In this document: positions 15,515 through 16,601 of the stretch, piece by piece
Layout of the letters: the number at the start of each line of letters is the position of its first letter
Position numbering within the stretch: the stretch's first letter is position 1
Assembly (NCBI GenBank): GCA_900313465.1
Contig: OMRU01000002.1
Span: 1-16,601, forward strand
Reading direction: 5' to 3'
Source: an uncultured Clostridia bacterium
GTDB taxonomy: Bacteria; Bacillota_I; Bacilli_A; RFN20; CAG-288
Length of the DNA: 16,601 nt
The notes under the pieces: generated by a model
What the model saw: the letters and a program-made list of their open reading frames with translations, nothing else
What the model was told of the DNA's origin: nothing
Database searches by the model: none
Position numbers and translations under genes: made by a program

Positions 15515-15584
15515 CTTACTTTTGAAGTAAAAGATGAAATCTTTTAAGAAAAATATCATTTCGGTACACTTTTTCTTCCCATAG

Positions 15585-15593
15585 TGCTATAAT
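15585..15593 (+). promoter_or_regulatory. Extended -10 promoter of the SAM-riboswitch/metK operon
   Basis: TGCTATAAT is a perfect TATAAT with the TGn extension. Transcription would start near 15600, exactly at the 5' edge of the riboswitch P1 stem. The -35 region has no strong match. Confidence 0.75.
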
Positions 15594-15600
15594 TTTTCCC

Positions 15601-15731
15601 GTTCATAAAGAGTACGGCTAGGGACCAAGCCCAATGACCCGTCAGCAGCGTGCCACAAAGTGGAGATGTGCTTCAGCTTGGACCGATGGGCTAATTATGA
15701 ATTTCTGCCCATTGGTAACAATGGGCTTTTT
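15601..15731 (+). ncRNA. SAM-I-clan riboswitch with transcription terminator
   Basis: P1 is a perfect 7-bp stem, TTCATAA (15602-15608) with TTATGAA (15695-15701), followed by the conserved AAGAG-like strand. P2 is ACGG (15614-15617) with CCGT (15639-15642); P2b is GGG (15621-15623) with CCC (15630-15632). The P2b loop CCAAG (15625-15629) can form the pseudoknot with CTTGG (15677-15681). P3 is AGCA (15644-15647) with TGCT (15669-15672), capped by CCAC-AAA-GTGG. The TCAGCA junction matches the SAM-I core. The normal P4 hairpin is missing or shrunk. A terminator GCCCATTG-GTAA-CAATGGGC (15707-15726) plus five T residues follows. CCGATGGGC (15683-15691) can pair instead with GCCCATTGG (15707-15715) as antiterminator. 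SAM binding should favour termination, shutting off the TSCPD gene and metK. Confidence 0.85.
15707..15731 (+). terminator. Riboswitch expression-platform terminator
   Basis: There is an 8-bp GC-rich stem with a GTAA tetraloop and TTTTT at 15727-15731. It is expected to form when SAM is bound. Confidence 0.88.
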
Positions 15732-15793
15732 CAAAGAAATGATTCGTCTTTGTATCAGCCTATCTGATTATGGGAAGCTTTTGGAGGTAAAAC

Positions 15794-16069
15794 ATGATTC
15801 AGACTATTGAGTATCAGCCAAAAGGGGTTTGTTCACGTTTGATGGTGTTATCCATCGATGATGAAAAGGATGTCATCACTGACTTTAATGTAGTCGGTGG
15901 ATGTTCTGGTAACCTTGCTGGTATCAGACGTCTGATTATCGGTATGTCCGTTCAAGATGTCGCTGATAAACTTGCAGGTACTACCTGTGGGTTTAAGAAT
16001 ACATCTTGTCCTGATCAACTAAGCCTTGCCCTAAAGAGCTACCTTGCAAGAAAGGAGAATGCAAAATGA
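15794..16069 (+). CDS. TSCPD-domain protein (TIGR03905-like)
   Basis: The 91-residue protein carries the name-giving TSCPD motif as NTSCPDQ (Cys72). The rest of the small-domain pattern is present too: KGVCSR (Cys13), VVGGCSGNL (Cys37) and GTTCGFK (Cys65), giving four conserved Cys residues that suggest metal or Fe-S binding. The same domain is found at the C terminus of some ribonucleotide reductases; stand-alone members are uncharacterised. GGAGG at 15782-15786 precedes the ATG. The stop overlaps the metK start (ATGA at 16066), so the two are translationally coupled and both lie behind the SAM riboswitch, linking this protein to methionine/SAM metabolism by context. Confidence 0.88.
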   Translation: MIQTIEYQPKGVCSRLMVLSIDDEKDVITDFNVVGGCSGNLAGIRRLIIGMSVQDVADKLAGTTCGFKNTSCPDQLSLALKSYLARKENAK

Positions 16070-16601
16070 CAAAAATCAGAAATCTTTTTACGTCTGAATC
16101 TGTTTCCGAAGGACATCCTGATAAGGTCTGTGACCGCATCAGCGATGCTATCCTTGATGCTGCTTTAGCTCTTACTACCAAAGCAAAATTAGACTATGAG
16201 AAGATTGCTCGTGATGTCGTTCGCTCTATCGGTTATACTAAGCCTGAACTTGGTATCGGTGCCGATAGCATGGAAGTCGAAGTCAACATCACCACTCAAT
16301 CTCCCGATATCGCCCAGGGTGTAGATAACTCCATGGATACCAAATCCATCGGTGCTGGTGACCAGGGCATCATGTTTGGCTATGCCACCGATGAGACGGA
16401 AAACTATATGCCTCTTCCTTTGGTCATGGCTCATAAGATGGTCAGATATGCCACCGCTTTAAGAAAAGCTGGTGAACTTAGTTTTGCTCGTCCGGATATG
16501 AAATCTCAAGTCACCGTGGATTACACCAATCCCGATGACATCAAGATCAGTGCTGTCGTCTTTTCTTGCCAGCACAATCCTGATATTGAGATTGAAGAAT
16601 T
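16066..16601 (+). CDS. metK: S-adenosylmethionine synthetase, 3' end outside window, with 23-residue internal gap
   Basis: The N-terminal 178 residues are unmistakably MetK: LFTSESVSEGHPDK (ATP-binding His17, Asp19, Lys20), TQSPDIAQGVD, SIGAGDQGIMFGYATDET (active-site flexible loop) and RPDMKSQVT. MetK makes SAM from ATP and methionine in the cytoplasm. AAGGAG at about 16052-16057 supports the ATG. Compared with E. coli MetK, the text runs LDAAL-A35 directly into L36-TTKAKLDYEKIARDVV, so residues equivalent to 33-55 of the E. coli enzyme (CETYVKTG...VGGE) are absent as a clean in-frame gap at about 16168-16173. That segment carries Glu42 (potassium site) and Glu55 (methionine site) in E. coli numbering. 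Either the gene product is crippled or altered, or the sequence has an assembly deletion. The ORF stays open to the window end. Confidence 0.9.
   Translation, partial: MTKIRNLFTSESVSEGHPDKVCDRISDAILDAALALTTKAKLDYEKIARDVVRSIGYTKPELGIGADSMEVEVNITTQSPDIAQGVDNSMDTKSIGAGDQGIMFGYATDETENYMPLPLVMAHKMVRYATALRKAGELSFARPDMKSQVTVDYTNPDDIKISAVVFSCQHNPDIEIEE

Noticed and set aside
15732..15793. Second regulatory RNA between the riboswitch terminator and the TSCPD gene
   Set aside because: Only weak pairing is possible there and no known motif is visible; it looks like a plain leader with a ribosome site.
16189..16434. Minus-strand open frame opposite metK
   Set aside because: It is antisense to unmistakable MetK sequence with no independent support.

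Overview
The window looks like chromosomal DNA from a low-to-moderate GC Firmicute-type bacterium (Bacilli/Erysipelotrichia-like, or a related gut lineage). I infer this from AT-rich intergenic DNA, GGAGG-type ribosome sites, TATAAT -10 boxes, U-tailed hairpin terminators, a SAM-I-clan riboswitch and a SipW-like signal peptidase. No taxon can be fixed from the sequence alone. I see no tRNA, rRNA, CRISPR array, insertion sequence or prophage gene.

Layout. (1) Positions 1-6484, plus strand: a tightly packed operon ending in a strong terminator. It holds a 5'-truncated SipW/ER-type signal peptidase with a three-times-repeated charged tail, a membrane EAL protein with an intact phosphodiesterase motif set and a degenerate GGDEF domain, a nucleosidase-fold protein lacking the usual catalytic residues, and a 1025-residue membrane protein with two degenerate GGDEF domains, a GAF domain, a Cys-containing PAS-like segment and a degenerate EAL domain. 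It reads as a cyclic-di-GMP turnover and sensing module beside a protein-export gene. (2) Positions 6497-8290, minus strand: a YhcH/YjgK/YiaL-family protein and a DUF368 membrane protein, each with its own terminator, separated by a spacer containing several perfect inverted repeats. (3) Positions 8348-10086, plus strand: RmuC overlapping a NUDIX hydrolase. (4) Positions 10141-13741: a secreted lipoprotein pectate lyase (PL1-like), an M24 Xaa-Pro-type peptidase and a small NifU-type Fe-S scaffold. (5) Positions 13824-15514: a PduL-type phosphate acyltransferase followed one base later by a zinc-dependent phospholipase C family protein. (6) Positions 15585-16601: an extended -10 promoter, a compact SAM riboswitch with terminator, a TSCPD-domain protein, and metK running off the window end.

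How the genes fit together. Pectate lyase, YhcH (a sugar-acid associated family) and PduL-type phosphotransacylase suit a fermenter of plant or host polysaccharide. The first operon couples c-di-GMP signalling to the envelope. The last operon is a SAM-feedback unit. Its metK carries a clean 23-residue in-frame gap that removes two residues considered essential in the E. coli enzyme, which is the most surprising single observation here. Many promoters show a perfect TATAAT with no convincing -35.
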